Source: Schizophyllum amplum (lineage: Eukaryota; Basidiomycota; Agaricomycetes; Agaricales; Schizophyllaceae). Taken from it: a stretch of DNA of 64,000 nt. The translations under genes and the position numbers were made by a program. Below are positions 30,968-42,748 of the stretch, in pieces. Under the pieces are notes generated by a model, which saw only the letters and a program-made list of their open reading frames with translations, did no database searches and was not told where the DNA came from. The number at the start of each line of letters is the position of its first letter. The first letter of the stretch is position 1. Location of the stretch: the NCBI GenBank assembly GCA_007026445.1, contig VDMD01000006.1:930001-994000 (forward strand). Reading direction: 5' to 3'.

Positions 30968-33149
30968 ATGTCGCGCTCGCGGTCCCCTTCGTATGGATAC
31001 CAGGCGGTGCGTGGGTCCGCGCCCTTCGCGTCCGGAGTTCTCGCTCATCCGCGCAGATCCCTCGTCCCGGCGACGCCCCACCGCTGGATGGTGGGCACGA
31101 CGAGAGCGACTCAGACGAGCGCACCACGCTGCTCACCAGCACACACAGCTCCCGCCGCTCCAGCTTCGTCGAGGCGGAGCCCGAGTATGTGCAGTCCCAG
31201 GGCGTCACCCGCATGGAGGCCATCCACCGCGCCGTGAACCACCATCGCACCGGGCGGCGCACCCTCTGGCTCATCGGCGCCTCCGTCATCGTGTGCGCAT
31301 GGGCATACTCGCTCGACATGGCCACCACGTCGAACTACTCCCCCCTCGCCGCATCCAGTTTCGGGCAGCACAGCAGCGGCCTCCCCGCGCTGTCCATCGC
31401 CACAAATGTCATTGGTGCCGTATGCAAACCATTCATTGCCAAGACGTCCGACATCACCTCCCGCCCATACACATACATCTTGATCCTGTGCTTCTACGTC
31501 GTCGGGTACATCACCGTCGCGCTCTCGCCCACGATTAACTTCTACGTCGCCGGCGAGGTCCTAGTCGCTATCGGGAGCTCAGGCCTCGACCTCATGAACG
31601 AAGTCATCGTCGCCGACCTCACGACCCTCGAATGGCGCGCGTTCGTCGGCTCCATGCTGTCTACGCCCTTCTTGATCAACACCTGGTTCGCCGGCCGGAT
31701 CGTGGACGCATTTAGCACAGGCGAGCGGTGGCGCTGGGGCTATGGCATGTTCGCCATCATCATGCCTGTTGTGCTGGCACCTGCCATCGCGACATTAATT
31801 CATCTGGATCGCGAAGCACAGAGGGAGGGGATCGTCAACATCGCCTCCAGCAACGCCGCCCGCAGAGCTGCGCATGCCGTCGATCCAGAGAGCAGCGACG
31901 TCCCGCGCGGTCTCGCCGTCGCCAAACTTGTGGAGGAGCAGCCGACGTGGTGGGAGCAGACGCGCAAGAATATGATCGAAATTGACGCCCTCGGCTTGCT
32001 TATGCTGGGCTTCGGTTGGGCGATGGTCTTGCTACCGTTCGTGCTCAACTCGAAAATGAAGGAGGGCTGGAACAGCCCGCGCATGATCATCATGGAAATA
32101 TTCGGCGTCTCCTCGCTGGCCGGCTACGTGATCTACGAGGCATACTACTCGCCCATGCCCAGCGCGCCACGCCGACTTCTCACTAATCGCACATTCATTT
32201 CTGCGATCATAATAGACTTTGTGTATATGCGTGAGTTTTGCCTGATATGACGCTCAGGCAACAGCTGACCACCTTCTTTTCAGTCTGCGGTTTCCTGCGC
32301 TCTGTTTATTTCCCCTCATATGTCTTAATCGTCAAGACTTGGTCTACGCGTAATTGGGTGTACTTCAATAACGTGAGAGCACTCCCCCTTCTCTCCGCCC
32401 ATTGACTGATCCCCATTCAGACGACCACGTTCTCGCTATGTATCGCCGGCCTGATTGCAGGGCTCATACAACGATGGACGCACCGGTACAAGACCCTCCA
32501 GATAATCGGCCTCGTCGTCAAGATGGGCGGCATAGGCGTCCTGCTCGCCGGCACTCGCGCCTCCTCCTCTACTGCCTCCCTCATCAGCTCTCAAATTCTC
32601 ATCGGTGCGGGCGGCGCCTGCAGCGTCGTCGGCTCCCGCGTCGCCTCGCAGGCTTCGGTCCCGCACCAGGACCTCGCGCTCACTGCTGCGCTCCTCGCCC
32701 TCTGCACCAAGATCGGCGCCGCCATTGGCGCAGCCGCGGCCGCCATGGTCTGGACGCACAAGATGCCCGGATACATGCGGCAGTACATGCCCGAGTACGT
32801 GACGGACGAGGAGATCACGAGGTTCCTGGGCAACATCAAGCTCATCCGCGACTACGATATCGACGACCCGATCCGGCAGGGGGCAATCGCGGCGTATAGG
32901 GAGACGCTGTGGTACCTCATCACGCCCGCGCTGGTGTTGTCCATTATTCCGCTGTTTGCAGCGTGCTTCCAGATGAACTTCTATCTCGGAAAGCAGCAGA
33001 ACGCGGTTATGAATGTCGCTCCGGACGGGTCGCGGTTGGAGGATCGGGCTTCCGAGGAGGAGAGAGCGCGCTCGCGATCGATTCCGCGGTCCAGAGGGCA
33101 CCGCACGCTCAAGCAGAAGCTCCTGGAATTCTGGGCGGGGAAGAAGTAG
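30968..33149 (+). CDS. MFS transporter, siderophore-iron type
   Basis: Exons 30968..31006, 31057..32230, 32284..32372 and 32421..33149 give 676 aa. The start MSRSRSPSYGYQA is set by the first intron. A long Ser/Glu-rich cytosolic N-terminus (DSDERTTLLTSTHSSRRSS) leads into LWLIGASVIVCAWAYSLDMA, then about 14 membrane segments with GEVLVAIGSSGLDLMNEVIV and ALGLLMLGFGWAMVLLPFVL. A large loop before the C-terminus carries YMRQYMPEYVTDEEI, as in Arn/Sit/Str siderophore transporters. The C-terminal tail is basic. These carry ferric siderophores in at the plasma membrane. It faces away from the Rad51 paralogue, with 235 bp between starts. The substrate was not established. Confidence 0.85.
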
Positions 33150-33382
33150 GAGAAGCTTTTTGGGACGGGCGCGGAAGCTGGCTTGCGGAATGTTGATCAT
33201 CTGTCCAAGGTGGCATATTGCAATGCAATTGCGACCTGGCGGTCTATGTACGTTATGAAGTAGAAGCACAACATTGTTGTAATCACGGTGCATTCAAGCA
33301 CTGGTATTTATGGACACATTGCATTGGATTCTTGGTACATAGCGCGCTCTGAACCGGGACCGAATCGATCACAGAGTATCAT

Positions 33383-34469
33383 TCACGTCGGAGGCAAAAC
33401 CTTCTCAAGCCATACCCTCATGTCGTCGAGCTCTTGCGGATTTATGGTATGCTGCAGCCCCTCGTAGACACGAAGTGTGACGCCTGGAAGGCCGGGCGAA
33501 GGAGCGACCCTCACACCGAAGTTGTCCTTCAGAAACTCGAGGGATGTGCGGCATCTGTCGATGTGGACCATATCGTCCGCTGTACCATGCGCGCAGAATA
33601 TGGGCAGCTCAGCAACGTGGGCTGCGGCCATCTGTGCAGGGGGCGGCTCGTTATACAGCACGGCCAGAGCGACCAGATGACCACGCACCTCCTTAACCTT
33701 GTGCGGTGCTCCTAGTCGAGTGCTCAGTAGGACGAGCCCGGCGAGCTTGACGGGCGTAGTCAGGCCAGAGAAATATGTCATCACGCCGCCTGGCGGGCAG
33801 TCAGCGAGAATAGCGGATAAGAGTAAAGGACACACGCTACCTACCTTGACTGAGACCACCCAGTACTATGCGTGAGGGTTGGATTCCCGCTTGAACTTCT
33901 TTGTCCATGAGGGCGTATATCTTCTGGCGCGACTGCAGCATGCCCTCTTCGTCCTCGGGCCCTATGGGGACTCCGAAGTTGTAGAGGTCAAACCTGCAGC
34001 TAGATCAGTATACGCGAACATATAACTTTCGTTGGGGTCCGTACCAGCTCTGTAGATGTCAAGATGGCTGATCAATCGCGCCAAGTTCAGACGTTTACTG
34101 ACCGGCATAACAGCTCCCCTATTGGCCTGTGCTTGCGTTATTGTAACTGAATTGACAAGTTAAAGATACCCACTGTCACAGCGCGACTTGGACTGCAGTA
34201 ATTGGAGGATAAACGAGTTTCCGAGGGTACAGGTTGCACACCACGCACCTATTTGGCAGCACCCACTTGACGTGGCTCAGGGCCGGGTGATTCACGTATT
34301 TCTCAGCGACCGGTTCCCAACGGTAGCCACAATCACCAAGACCCTAGATTTATATAATAGCACGATTGAGATAGACTCTTGAAGTCAATACACGACTAAC
34401 GTGAAGGAATATGAAGGTCGCTGTATGTTTGGAAGTCGGGTCGACCGTCGCGTATGAGAGAGGCTCCAT
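33383..34469 (-). CDS. Acyl-protein thioesterase (APT1-type serine hydrolase)
   Basis: Seven exons: 34469..34401, 34343..34249, 34192..34174, 34126..34103, 34049..34045, 33993..33845, 33789..33383; 255 aa. The order is MEPLSYATVDPTSKHTATF, IFLHGLGDCGYRWEPVAE, ALSHVKWVLPN, then PSRAVT, ANRGAVMP, SW and FDLYNFGVPIGPEDEEGML. The nucleophile is in LGGLSQGGVMTYFSG, and the acid and base in CAHGTADDMV and GLQHTI. This is the full catalytic triad of APT1/lysophospholipase-like thioesterases that remove palmitate from proteins in the cytosol. Exons 3, 4 and 5 are only 19, 24 and 5 nt; without them the conserved MPSWFD block is lost. All junctions are GT-AG and the sum is divisible by three. Confidence 0.88.
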
Positions 34470-34734
34470 TTCCGTATATCAAAGCAGATACGAGTAGAGA
34501 TGCGCCAACGCCTGGGGGAAATCCAGGGACTTCGATTCGCCCGCTCGTCGAGATGTCACCACGGTTCAGGAAGAGAAGTAAGTCAAGCGTGAGTCATCCC
34601 AAACTTCCAAGTTCAACTTGATCGGACCGGATGCCGGGATTAGTCATCAGAAACACCGGTGACCATTGTTCTCTCTTCGTCTGTTCTGACGACTGTCCTG
34701 CGACTGTCTCGAATTCCCTTCCCACTTACACACA

Positions 34735-35850
34735 ATGGCCAGCTCCTCAGCCTGGTCCACGCTCGACGTCTACAAGGAGCTTCCCGTCATCAAGGGACAG
34801 AAACTAAAAATCAATAGCAAGACACCATACATCCCATCGTATGTCAAGTCTAATCTCGAGCTTGGCCCGGGCAATCAAGACTCCATCTACTCCGAGCGCA
34901 TATATGGACGGAATCTTATGCTCGAGAACCCTGCACGGTCAAGCCGGCTGACGAAGGAGCGAAAGGAGCGCGAAGCGAAGAAGCGGGCGCTGCGCGAGAA
35001 GAAGACAGCTATCGGCAACGCGATGAGCAGGAAAGAATCGCGCGGAATGGGGCTGTGGGAGCTCACCGACGAGCAAGCCAAGTGCGTACTCGAGTCTTTC
35101 AGTCTTGACCTACATCTAACGGTGCATATACCAGGTTTGACTTGTTTCTGCCCCTCCATCACCTATGGATGGGCTACATGTCCGAACTCATGGAACTGTC
35201 GCAACCCAACACCGGCAAACCGCCAGAAAATTGCATGCCAGGTTCTGCCGGTATGCACGTTAAACTCGTCAAAGCAGACCTGCATGGCTCCATACTGACT
35301 GGTGCGTGTTGTCCTCTCTACCTTGATATATGCGGGTCTCATGATTTTCCAGTCAAACAAAGCAAGAACCCAGCCCTAGTTGGCCTCAGTGGCATCACAA
35401 TCCTCGAGACAGAGAACACGTTCCGCGTCGTGACGAGGAAGAACAAAGTCAAGCGTGAGTGCGCATGTCTCGATGGTCTTGCACGCATACATCCCATCAC
35501 ACTCCACGCATAATTATCATGTCTCTCCGCGCGTATGGTCTGTTTTCTTCCGCGCATATACCGCATTCTTTTCCATATACCCCTTCCCTCGTAACTGTCG
35601 CTGACTCGCTCGACCAGTTATCCCGAAGGAGAACACCATCTTCAGCCTCGCCCTGCCCCTCTTTTCTACCCTCCCATCGACGCATACTACGGATACGGCG
35701 CTCACTATCCCTGCGGAGACGGAAGGGCCTCCGAAGACGGTTCTGGATTCGCCGTATATCGAGTTTGAGCTGTATGGAAACCAGTTCAGGTTCCGGTCTG
35801 CCGATCGCGCGACGAGGAAGTTCAAAAATAAGATGACTATCGAACTTTGA
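34735..35850 (+). CDS. POP4: RNase P/MRP subunit POP4 (Rpp29)
   Basis: Exons 34735..35081, 35135..35301, 35353..35454 and 35618..35850 give 282 aa. The C-terminal half is the Rpp29 Sm-like barrel: HVKLVKADLHGSILTV, LVGLSGITILETENTFRVVT, KVKLIPKENTIFSLALP and YIEFELYGNQFRFRSADRAT with a basic end (KFKNKMTIEL). The N-terminal half is basic (RLTKERKEREAKKRALREKK) and fits RNA contact and nuclear/nucleolar import. The protein is a core part of RNase P and MRP, which mature tRNA and rRNA. The neighbouring thioesterase gene is divergent, with 265 bp between starts. Confidence 0.93.
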
Positions 35851-36266
35851 TACGAATACAGAATGGTAGCCTCTGCTACGGTCATGCTGTTGCCACATGG
35901 AGTCGCGTCGCACATATGTGCATGATTGTCGAACGTTGGCGCTGTCGAGGTGCGTCAGAACATGCCTTTTTCTACTATTTTCATGCTGACGACGTGGTAC
36001 TCTAGAAGGTTGTTTGCTTACGCACTCTTGGCGCACAACCAATGATATCTACGCCTGTTCCTGAGCGCTTAGGATATTCTGGGTGTACAGTCTCATCGGG
36101 TGCATGTATGCATCGATTCTGAATCCTAGTATCGTCTCATGCGCCCGAGTGGTGCTAGTACGGAAGACCCCAGATCAGAGAGCCGCGAGGCGCTGCGTTC
36201 ATTTAGTTCAGTATCGAGTCGAAGTTGTCAACGACTCCCACCTTGCCCTCGCCCATATCTGAGTCG
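35851..36266. other. Intergenic, POP4 to MYND gene
   Basis: This should hold the 3' UTR of POP4 and the promoter of the MYND gene. The frame upstream of 36267 is open back to a TTG codon but contains no earlier useful ATG. Confidence 0.45.
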
Positions 36267-38443
36267 ATGTCGTCGTTGTCGGACCTGGCGAGGTATTTCG
36301 CTGCGCGACGAGAGGCTCTACGTTCACCGCCCTCTCCACCTCCACTACGTGTTGCGCTCTGCGCCAATGCCGACTGCGAAGACAAACCTGGCTTGTTGGC
36401 ATGCACTAAGGTGAGTGCTCCCCACTTTGACGCGCAGCTGCGCTCAGATTACCCACAGTGCAAGCTTGTCAAGGTGAGATCGCCATGCAGAGAGATCTCA
36501 CGCTCATCGATCAACAGTACTGCTGCAAGTCTTGTCAAGTCGCACATTGGCCAAAGCACAAACAGGACTGCAACCATGAATACAACAAGCCTTACTGGCA
36601 GCCGGCATGGGTCCGTGAGCGGCGCGACCCGGCTTACGTGTTAGCGAGCGCTCCCGCGGTGACATACGGATCTGCAAGACAGAGCCGATACCTCTGGGGC
36701 AATGTGCCAGCTATCGACTGTCTCTGCCTTTCTCCCCAAGAAAGTGCCTCCTCATCTGGACTTGACCTCAACATATGCTTTGCGGGTGTGTCATTAATTC
36801 AAGTTCCCGCTCGTTGTCCCTGCTCTGACTCGCCATAGCTGCGGGCGATATCCGAAATCTCGTCAGCACCATCAACGGCTTGCCAAACGACTATTCAGGC
36901 CACTGCCGCATCCTGCTGAATGACCTCGACCCTTGTGTCATAACACGCAATCTGCTCATACTCCATGCGCTTCTTCGTCCGGGGCCCTCCATCGAGATGG
37001 CTGCTGAGACTGCTCTTCATTTGTGGTACTCCGCTATACTTCGTTCAAGCGACGCTGCGGAACTGTATTTCTCCGCCGAGGCCGTGTATAAGTCCGTCGA
37101 CCTGCAAGCCGCGGCAGATGCATCGTTCGTGAACATCCTGGAGCTTCGGGGCAAGAGCTTGCTTTCCGCCAGCCTGTCGATGAACAATCTAGCGTCGCTT
37201 GGCGTGCTCATGTCGAAATACAATGTCTCTGCTGCGTTGAACAGCATGCGAGAAATTATGACCGCGCCCTCGCGAGTGGACTACCGAGACCGTCATCTGG
37301 CTTCCCTCAAGCCTGCCCATAGGGTCGCTTGGGCGAGGAACCGAAGGATCGGTGCACTCTTGCCCTTCTCAGCAGATGCATCCGCGTTCACGGAGCCTAA
37401 CCGGTACGCAGGTCGCTTTTGGTCCATGCCTTTGTCTGATTCACATTATTGTCGTCTGCTGTCCAGCTCGATGTTCACCCCCACAGGCGAATGGATGACT
37501 ATGGATAATGCCAACCAGCTGTATGGGTGGCCTACCTCCGCCGTGTTGCAGTCAGGTCAGCGCAACGGCCTTGACGGCGCAGACATATGGGGCTGCCTTT
37601 TCGTGCACGTCCGTGAACAGCTTGCTGAGATGGCGCGTCGGGTGGAACGCTTTCATATCGACATCTACATCACGCAGATGGACGCAAAGGAGCTTGCGGC
37701 CAGCATAAAGTGTGGCGCTTACCCAGGATTTTCCTCTGATTGCTTCGACCGCATCGAGACATCCAACGTCGTCGATTGCATTGGACTGGACCGCGTCTTG
37801 GACGACTGGGGTCCGCTGTTAAGGCGCGACAAGCGAGCGTCTCTCCTTGCTTACACCATGAACTGGCACGTAAATCGGCCTGGACCGTCCGATCACCGGG
37901 TGCATGGGCGACTCGTCGAGAAAGCGGCGCGTGCACTGGTATGTCTGCAGCTTCCATCGTCATCTGCGTAAAGTAACGTCGGGGATCGTACGGTAGAACG
38001 TTGACCTATCCAAGCTCATGCAAGCACGTTTCATGAACCCGATGGATATGAGCTTGAGGGCTCAACTATTGACCCTTGACTTCTATAAGGATGCATTCGA
38101 CGACAATGCACAAAGCTTCAACGAATGGCTCAATGAACAGAAATCAACACCGACGGCCAGGAAGCATGGTCTTCGCATGAGAGCCAAAAATCGGATACAT
38201 CCCAAGGTAAGCGTTCGTCTTAACTGGTTGTTCATCTTGCATAGCGGCCTAACTGTCTCTCAGAGATTTGGCGTACCGTTGGGCGCTGGACCACGAGACG
38301 TACCGGATATGACTCCGGAAGACTTCTACAATACTTGTGAGCATGGAGTCACACGTCCACCAATCATCGACTGACTGGAGTATTCAGACGTTGTGGGCGG
38401 GGCTGATGCCCCAGTTCGCTTCATGGAGTTCGAAGTGATATGA
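36267..38443 (+). CDS. MYND zinc-finger protein with DUF4470
   Basis: Seven exons: 36267..36410, 36459..36473, 36518..36785, 36839..37938, 37997..38206, 38264..38336, 38388..38443; 621 aa, all phases agree. The MYND finger is complete only after splicing in a 15-nt exon (CKLVK): CANADCEDKPGLLACTK + CKLVK + YCCKSCQVAHWPKHKQDC. Exon 4 begins AGDIRNLVSTINGLPNDYSG and continues ILLNDLDPCVITRNLLIL, the DUF4470 hallmark in fungal MYND proteins. The long remainder has no named domain. MYND fingers bind short Pro-rich peptides; the role of the DUF4470 group is unknown. The C-terminus spliced to 38443 replaces an earlier stop that would be used if the last intron were kept. Confidence 0.85.
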
Positions 38444-38827
38444 AGCGCCGATGTATAACTTTTCTTGTTCTCATGGGCGTTTCTCGCCGGCTGTGAAACC
38501 CGTTTGGGCGCGGCGGCGTACTTCCTGCATCTCACTTGCCTCCATATGCCATGGGACGTGTAGCTTCACGGCGGTGTGCTCTCTTCCGATTCGGTGCAAT
38601 GTGGCTTACTCGTTCTGCGTCATTGTATCCGCGAGTCGGAAGGGAGGGCGTGCAAGTCGTTTTCCCTGCGTTCCATCCTTACTGCGTGAGAATTCCGGTC
38701 GGGCTATGCGCTCCTCGTCCTCCTGGACGGTCAAATATAAAACCAGTGCACCCGCGACGTACTCTTCACTCTTCAGCGCTTCAGCGATCGCAACTCTCAC
38801 TCATTGACCAACCCGTTAACCTTCTCA
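38444..38827. other. Promoter of small secreted protein gene
   Basis: This lies between the MYND gene and the next start. It contains the TATA box at 38736-38742; the rest is without visible features. Confidence 0.45.
38736..38742 (+). promoter_or_regulatory. TATA box, small secreted protein gene 1
   Basis: A perfect TATAAAA 92 bp upstream of the ATG at 38828, suggesting a regulated or highly expressed gene. Confidence 0.65.
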
Positions 38828-39352
38828 ATGTTTCACAAAACTCTTGCCCTCGCCTGCGCTATGCTCGTGGGCCATGTTGCCGCCGGCTTCAGCGGCCCTT
38901 TGCCCATCCCCGAGGGCGACATAGCTGGCCAGCGTACGTTTGCCAACTCATTTTTAAAGCTTCATTCCTAACGTGTTTGCTCTATGCAGAATACCCCGTC
39001 AGCCCCAATGGGACGGTATTTGAGTGCACTGTTCCCGTGCAGAATGACGCCTACGCCATCCTTGTGTCCGCGGACCGTTTCAACGCGTCCCACTGTGGAC
39101 TCGAGATTCAATCGCACAGTAAGCCTCTCTACTTAGACCTCCATTCCCTTCCTTTCTGTCCGAGACTGATCGCGACGTGCAGGTCAATATGGGCTTGGAT
39201 ATCCCATCTTCCCGACGCTGGCGGGTATCTGCCAGAGTTGTGCGATCAACGACACGCTTGTCACACCGGACGCCTTCGCGAATGCGACGGCCCTGTATGC
39301 AAACTCGACCTTCACAGACATCCCGGTCTTCTGGCACTACAAATATCAGTAG
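38828..39352 (+). CDS. Small secreted cysteine-containing protein 1
   Basis: Exons 38828..38933, 38990..39118 and 39183..39352 give 134 aa. The signal peptide is MFHKTLALACAMLVGHVAAG. The mature part has four Cys (FECTVP, SHCGLEI and GICQSCAIN) and several N-glycosylation sequons (NGT, NAS, NDT, NAT, NST). It ends FWHYKYQ. I recognise no family. Size, Cys content and a strong TATA box fit a secreted effector-like or wall protein, but no function can be given. Confidence 0.72.
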
Positions 39353-39627
39353 GGAGGGTCAGCACGTTTGAAGTCCTTTGGGAGGCAAGCTGCAGCGCAC
39401 TGTAGACAGTGATACGCGACAGCAAGGAGCAGAATACCACTCCTATTTCGTGGCCCTGCCCGGTGCCCTGACCATCGAGTTCCTGAGGCCTGACGTATTG
39501 CATCGTCCAGCATCGTCCATACGTAAATGAGCGAGGCCGGGTTGAGAGGCCGGCTGAGGAAGCGCGTCTGCTTGATGGCAGGCTGCGGGAAGACAGGTCC
39601 AATTCCTCGTCCGCTCTGCCAGGATAA
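39353..39627. other. Tail-to-tail spacer
   Basis: 275 bp between the stops of the secreted protein gene (+) and the ankyrin gene (-). Nothing else seen. Confidence 0.4.
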
Positions 39628-40410
39628 TCAGGAAGACATCATCATAAGCGTCTGCATGTCTGGTACACAGCCCTTCTCCCTTGTCAGATATTCTACTATA
39701 TCTCGCGCGTCTGACTTGACCGCGACCCGCAGCATCTCCTTCGTCACCTGCATGCGATCCTCCATGCGTCGCCTCTTGCCTCTCTGCGCTCCTTGCACAC
39801 ATGCCTCCCGCTCGATGAGTTGCTTGACAAGCGACAGATTTTTCTGACGTATCGCTACACTGACCGCCATGCCGTCCTTTTGCTTTGGAGACGCGCCGTG
39901 GTCGAGTAGAAATGCGACAAGGGGCATAAACTGTGCATGTACCGCGCGCGTGAGAGCGTACCCTTGATGCGCATTGCAGTCCGGTGGTACAGGTAGGCGC
40001 GTCATCATGTGCCGGAGGTAGGGGAGGGGATGGTGCCGATCGGTCCATTTCCTCTTCGCAGGATGCAAAACGCGAAACAGACGCTTTGGAAGTTCTGGCG
40101 GGTGTTGTTGGATTCGAACAAGGATGGGGGACTTGCAGATGATGTCGAGGACGGCCTCAGAGCATACAGGATAGCGTAGCGCGCGCGTGAGGATCTCCGA
40201 GTCCCTTGGGGAGCAGGCGCGGGCCAAGAGGTACTGTGCTTGGAATGAGGGCGGGGCGGACTTGAAGACAGCGTGTAGCCGTCTGCACGCCAGCGGCAGA
40301 CAGGGAGACAGTGAGAAAAGCTGGATTTCGTACAGCAGCTAGCACGGCGTGAGTTTCGAAACTTGAGTTGTTCAGGAGACCGTCCGCACTTCTACAGGAA
40401 GAGTATCCAT
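39628..40410 (-). CDS. F-box-like/ankyrin-repeat protein of basidiomycete type
   Basis: Exons 40410..40381 and 40338..39628 give 246 aa: MDTLPVEVRT then LLYEIQLFSLSPCLPLACRR. The opening looks like an F-box remnant common in Agaricomycete ankyrin proteins. It continues with FQAQYLLARACSP and ankyrin-like helices: ALTRAVHAQFMPLVAFLLDH, AVSVAIRQKNLSLVKQLIER, RVAVKSDARDIVEYLTREKG. The 42-bp first intron uses a weak GTCTCC donor, so exon 1 is tentative. It may bind proteins for ubiquitin-linked turnover; the target is unknown. Confidence 0.6.
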
Positions 40411-40814
40411 CGTGGCGAAAGCGTCTTCGTACTTTCGACCACCGCCTCGGGACGGACGATAGTTATGATGAACCTTAGAACTTGAAGAAGACTCGATCGA
40501 TATAGCGGCCCCGACGCCGCGTGGCGTTCGAACTTCCGTGTGACTCACCTACCTAGTACCCAGACATCGGAGTGAGCGCTTGCTACTTACAAACGCCCGA
40601 AGTATAGTAGAGCAGCATACAATTATGCCCCGATAGTGCCAATTACATTATCAAACAAGTATAAGTACCCCATACGAAGCGACCTGAGGGGACAGGTCGT
40701 AGAAAGTAGTACGATGCAGTCCATGCATAGCAGACCGACTCAGACCGTCATCATAAATATGTCCCGTACGAAGGTATACGAAGGTGAGTCCGTCATGCTA
40801 GCCAAAGCCAAGAT
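40411..40814. other. Intergenic
   Basis: Upstream of the ankyrin gene and downstream of secreted protein gene 2. No supported gene. Confidence 0.45.
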
Positions 40815-41524
40815 TTAAGAACTGTGGAGGAAGTCGTTGAAGCGGGTGTAGGGGATCGTTTCACCGCTGTTGGCCCAGGCGAGGAGCGGCTGCCAGCCCT
40901 CAGACAGCAAGGTGTCGGTGCTGCTGTGGACAAGTCAGTATGGAAGAATGTGCACAGGACAAGCAGGCGGACCTTGGCCAGTCGCCGGAACCAATGTCGC
41001 TCAAAGTTCCGTAAATGAAGTCGACGAAGTTCTGCTGCGTGATAGGGCAGCCACCCTCTTGCCATGCACAGTCACCGACGATGCTCGCGTACACCTGCCG
41101 TAATGGGTCAGCGCAGAAGGGGCTGGCGAAGCAGTATATGCTCACGTTGTAGTCCAAGCTGGGCATATCCGCCATGCAAGCAATCTGCTCGTTCGGGCAG
41201 GACGCGAGGCCCAGAACAGTCTCGGGCTACAGCAACACGTCAGTTCTGTAGTGTAGTAAAGAAGAGGAGCTTATCACTCACCCAGATCCAGTTGTAGCTG
41301 ATGGCGCCAGCAACGCAGGTCTTCGTGCCCCACAGGTTGCCAGTACCGTTGACCGCGGCGTCAGTGGCCAAGCAGGAGTCCACGAGGTTGCGCTGGTACC
41401 GCTCTATGTTCGTAGCGGCGTACCCATGGGTGGCACCGTAGCAGGCGCCTTCGTTGCAGTACGGGTCCGACGCGGCGAAGACAGCGGTAGCAGACAGAGC
41501 TGAAGCGAGGACGGCGAACTTCAT
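40815..41524 (-). CDS. Small secreted cysteine-rich protein 2
   Basis: Exons 41524..41282, 41226..40973 and 40923..40815 give 201 aa. The signal peptide is MKFAVLASALSATAVFAAS. The mature protein is Cys-rich, with paired spacing (YCNEGACYG, VDSCLA, TKTCVAG, LASCPNEQIACMAD, IYCFASPFCAD, GDCAWQEGGCP), so many disulfides are likely. It ends TIPYTRFNDFLHSS. No family recognised. It is not an obvious relative of secreted protein 1. A TATAAAA box precedes it. Confidence 0.72.
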
Positions 41525-42748
41525 GATGATGAAGGAAAGGAAGGATTGGAAGTGTTGTAGAATTGACTGGGGGTTTTCTCCGCTGAACCCTGGGGTTTTA
41601 TACACATTCAAACTCGTCCGCACCTCAGGCTCGAAGACTCAAACCAAGATCCCGGTCCATAGAAACGCCAGGGACGGCGTCAACCACCGTCAATCCTCTG
41701 CGGTTGCGGCGAGCAACCACCGTCGGTCATATGCCATGCCCGAACGCTCGACATGCCTTTCTCGTGCGTATAAGGCTTCGACTGGCCGGCCCAACATGTT
41801 ACCAGCATGTTACGGAACTCCATCCGTGCCACGTGGGCACACAGCACGTACAGAGGATCGACGAACCCGGAATCGAGTTTGCCATTGTTGAGCACATGGT
41901 GTAGTCCAGTACAGTCTGTGCCGCAGTTTCAGCGTCGGAATGGGCAGTACAAAACGCATGCCTAAACTCGCTAGAGAACCCCGCCAACAGCCCGCCAATG
42001 ATAGCGGACCACACACCTCGCTCAGCTAATTTAGCATGCCCGTCGAGCTGAGCGGCTTTGTAAGTAGTCTTCCAAGGCTCTAGTCCAAATTTTGCAGTGG
42101 GCGCTGGCAATGGATGCCACTGGATGAGATTATAGATGGAAGTTGAGTTGAAGTTTGATGAAGCAAAACTCCCGGCAAATCAACGCACGTGATTCGAGTT
42201 GAACTTCGACTCACTCGCCCATGTCGCCTTGCAAGTTGTACTGTACGTCCATGAGGGAAAATGCGTGTACCATTTGCTGCCCCGTGTCGGGATGGCGAGG
42301 TGACTGCTATAAGTGCCGGCGGCTGAGCGGAAGTCGAAGAGCCTGCGGCAATGTAACTCGTTCTCTCGGTTATAAGAGCGGAGACCGACAAGACAAGGCG
42401 ATGACGGGACGCGTCTTGCGCCGCTCTCACTGTAGGAATTTACGGAGCGCCTGACAAGATCAGTAGAGTCACTCTCCAGAAATTCGACCAGCGCACGGCG
42501 CACACCATGGGTATCGTTGAAATGCCGCAGAGACGTGAGATGATGATCGCTCAATGGTTAGCGACGTCAAATTACCTGCTTGTCGTTGTCGAGGCAACAA
42601 GCACCGAGACCCGTCCTCATAAGTAGTGGGATCCAGGAAGAGCTGGGCATGCAGGTCAGACTAAGTGACAAGAACAAGATATGTTTACAATTAGACGCAA
42701 CGTGATAAGCCATGATACCCGAGACGTGAAGGAAGAAGTTGCAGACAT
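41525..42748. other. 1.2-kb gene-poor stretch
   Basis: This starts with the promoter of secreted protein gene 2 and ends with the 3' flank of the sugar transporter gene. A minus frame at 41799-42110 has no recognisable features and no start or splice support. I call no gene. Confidence 0.4.
41596..41602 (-). promoter_or_regulatory. TATA box, small secreted protein gene 2
   Basis: TATAAAA on the minus strand, about 72 bp upstream of the ATG at 41524. Confidence 0.6.

Noticed and set aside
39443..40048. Long minus-strand frame overlapping the ankyrin gene
   Set aside because: It overlaps the ankyrin exon in another frame, has no family features, and its composition follows from the real gene.
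41799..42110. 103-codon minus frame in the gene-poor stretch
   Set aside because: No supported start context, splice partner or recognisable family.
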